From positions 1 through 57,288 of the forward strand of contig CAMBCF010000014.1 in the NCBI GenBank assembly GCA_945864585.1: a stretch of DNA of 57,288 nucleotides, written 5' to 3'. Shown here in pieces: positions 55,774-57,288 of this stretch. The position numbers and the translations under genes are program-made. A model generated the notes under the pieces. It did no database searches and had not been told where the DNA came from. It saw nothing but the letters and a program-made list of their open reading frames with translations. This DNA comes from Bordetella parapertussis (GTDB lineage: Bacteria; Pseudomonadota; Gammaproteobacteria; Burkholderiales; SG8-41). Positions within the stretch are counted from its first letter, which is position 1. Every line of letters starts with the position of its first letter.

Positions 55774-56865
55774 ATGAATAAACTTCACACGCCGCTGTGC
55801 GACTTGCTGGGGACGCGCCTGCCCATCATTCAGGCGCCGATGGCAGGTGGCGTAAGCACGCCCGCGCTGGTTGCGGCGGCCAGCAAGGCAGGCGCGCTCG
55901 GCTCATTCGGGTTCGCCTACACCCAACCCGAAACCATGCAGCGCGACATCGACGCGGTGCGCAAACTCACCGCAGCGCCGATTAATCTGAACCTGTTTTT
56001 GTCGCCACAACCCGGGACGATTCCTGCGAACGAGCAACGCGCAGCGATTGCCGCAATGGCCGGTTATTACGCCGAAATGGGATTGCCGCCGCCCCCCCCG
56101 GTTAATGCGCCCTACGCGCCCGATACCGAGTCGCAGCTTAATGTGATCGAAGAGGCGCGTCCGCGCGTGTTCACCTGTCACCTCGGGTGCATAGATGCAA
56201 AACGGCTGCAGCGTATGCAAGCCGCGGGCATTCGCGTAGGCGCCAGCGCGACGTGTATCGCTGAAGCGCGGCACGTCGAAGCACTCGGCGTGGATTTCAT
56301 CATCGCGCAGGGTGCGGAAGCCGGCGGTCATCGTGGTTCGTATCTGCGCGACCCATACGAAGCAATGACCGGCACGTTCGCACTCACCCGGCTCATCGTG
56401 CGCGCGGTGCAAATTCCGGTGGTTGCCGCCGGTGGCATCATGGATGGTGCGGGCATCGCCGCGGCACTCGCGCTCGGCGCGCAAGGTGCGCAACTGGGCA
56501 CGGCGTTTATCCCCTGCGCCGAAAGCGGCGCGCCAGACATCCACAAAGAAAGCGTGCTCGCCGCGCGCGAAGACACCACGCGCGTCTCCGAGAAATTTAC
56601 CGGCAAGCCCGCGCGCGGACTCGCCAACCGCTTTATGCGTGAGATGAGTAACGGCAACGCACCCCAACTCGCATTCCCGGCGCAGGGTGTGTTGTCTGGG
56701 CCGCTGCGCTCGGCGGCGGGCAAGGCAGGCAATGCCGATTTGCTGGCGATGTGGGCGGGGCAGGCTGCGCCACTGTCGCGCGCACTTTCAGCGGCGGCGT
56801 TGATTGCGGCGCTGGAACAGGAAACGCTGGACACGCTGGCCAGACTGGGCGCGCTAGGGCGCTGA
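55774..56865 (+). CDS. Nitronate monooxygenase (2-nitropropane dioxygenase family)
   Basis: This 363-residue flavin enzyme oxidises alkyl nitronates such as 3-nitropropionate nitronate. It has PIIQAPMAGGVSTP at the N-terminus, FIIAQGAEAGGHRG with the catalytic His region, and PVVAAGGIMDGAGIAAALALGAQGAQLGTAF, where FMN phosphate binds. I chose ATG 55774 because AGGAG lies 8 bases upstream; ATG 55768 is too close to it. It is followed by the isomerase-like gene after 17 bp, so they are probably one operon. Confidence 0.92.
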   Translation: MNKLHTPLCDLLGTRLPIIQAPMAGGVSTPALVAAASKAGALGSFGFAYTQPETMQRDIDAVRKLTAAPINLNLFLSPQPGTIPANEQRAAIAAMAGYYAEMGLPPPPPVNAPYAPDTESQLNVIEEARPRVFTCHLGCIDAKRLQRMQAAGIRVGASATCIAEARHVEALGVDFIIAQGAEAGGHRGSYLRDPYEAMTGTFALTRLIVRAVQIPVVAAGGIMDGAGIAAALALGAQGAQLGTAFIPCAESGAPDIHKESVLAAREDTTRVSEKFTGKPARGLANRFMREMSNGNAPQLAFPAQGVLSGPLRSAAGKAGNADLLAMWAGQAAPLSRALSAAALIAALEQETLDTLARLGALGR

Positions 56866-56882
56866 ACTCCGGAGGAATATTC

Positions 56883-57288
56883 ATGACGGCTGCGATTGAT
56901 TTTTATTTTGATTTTTCATCGCCGTATGGCTACCTTGCAGCGACGAAAATAGACGCCATCGCGGCTAAACATGGACGTGATGTCATGTGGCGGCCAATTT
57001 TGCTGGGCGCGGTATTCAAGATCAACGGCCAACAGCCGCTGACGACTATTCCGTTAAAAGGAGGCTACGCCAAGCACGACATGCTGCGTTCAGCGCGCTG
57101 GTTCAATGTACCGTTCAGGATTCCGGGCAGGTTTCCGATCAATACCGTCGCGCCGTGCCGCGCCTACTACTGGCTGTATGACAAGGATGCCGCGCTGGCG
57201 AAAAAATTCGCGGGCGCGCTGTATCACGCGTACTTTGCCGAAGACCGTGACATTTCCAATGTCGAAATCATCATTGAAGTCGCCGCCA
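56883..57288 (+). CDS. DsbA-family 2-hydroxychromene-2-carboxylate isomerase-like protein, 5' part
   Basis: Only 135 codons are visible before the window ends. The start TAAIDFYFDFSSPYGYLAA is the DsbA/HCCA isomerase N-terminus, where Ser takes the place of the redox cysteine. WRPILLGAVFKINGQQP and PFRIPGRFPINTVAPCRAYYWL follow. These enzymes use glutathione in naphthalene-type pathways, and relatives act on other substrates. GGAGG precedes ATG 56883. It forms a pair with the nitronate monooxygenase. Confidence 0.9.
   Translation, partial: MTAAIDFYFDFSSPYGYLAATKIDAIAAKHGRDVMWRPILLGAVFKINGQQPLTTIPLKGGYAKHDMLRSARWFNVPFRIPGRFPINTVAPCRAYYWLYDKDAALAKKFAGALYHAYFAEDRDISNVEIIIEVAA

Noticed and set aside
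55604-55774. 56-codon frame with coding-like codons overlapping the nitronate monooxygenase start
   Set aside because: TTG start, no ribosome binding site, no recognisable sequence family. High GC alone can give such frames.

Overview
The window looks like a stretch of a GC-rich betaproteobacterial chromosome, probably Burkholderiales or a close relative. This is inferred from four things: eight Bug/TctC-type periplasmic tricarboxylate-binding receptors in 30 kb, a System I cytochrome c maturation operon of betaproteobacterial layout, a TorF-type porin beside glnK-amtB, and a class I PHA synthase. The species cannot be told from the sequence. I saw no rRNA, tRNA, CRISPR array, transposase or integrase.

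Positions 1-30.5 kb are a patchwork of catabolic genes with orphan Bug receptors (no tctA/tctB in sight). In order they are: Bug (cut by the window edge), TauD-type dioxygenase, two Bug genes, CocE-type hydrolase and SDR, MBL hydrolase, a frameshifted Bug gene, a lactonase-like propeller with an altered 5' end, amidohydrolase, Bug, YcaO, an MhpA-like flavin monooxygenase, an MFS carrier, RIO kinase, two convergent Bug genes, a CaiB-type CoA transferase, a GMC oxidoreductase, an amidase, Mpl, an orphan ATP-grasp enzyme, a PhoX-family protein and a heavily deleted Bug relic. Together they suggest uptake and breakdown of organic acids, esters, amides and aromatic compounds. Housekeeping genes (mpl, ycaO, RIO kinase) are scattered among them.

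Positions 30.5-57 kb are more conserved. They hold a cytochrome P460-cupredoxin fusion, metH, a rhodanese, a Bcr/CflA-type MFS relic, fahA, ccmIHGFEDCBA, comM, ubiK, a TorF-family porin, the divergent glnK-amtB pair with a sigma-54 promoter and two NtrC-like sites, a PCu(A)C copper chaperone, a second TauD-type dioxygenase, phaC with an abutting MBL hydrolase, a nitronate monooxygenase, and a DsbA-family isomerase cut by the window end.

The most unusual non-coding feature is a set of short-unit tandem repeats (7- to 9-mers). At three loci they form inverted arms around a loop, and the arms end in GTAA (26.3, 30.4 and 35.8 kb). Single-armed relatives lie at 29.8 and 31.3 kb. The most unusual protein is the P460-cupredoxin fusion, which keeps both the heme motif and a full set of type 1 copper ligands. 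Several genes here are decaying: one Bug gene with two deletions, one frameshifted Bug gene, one MFS relic, and one lactonase whose start lies inside a palindromic repeat.
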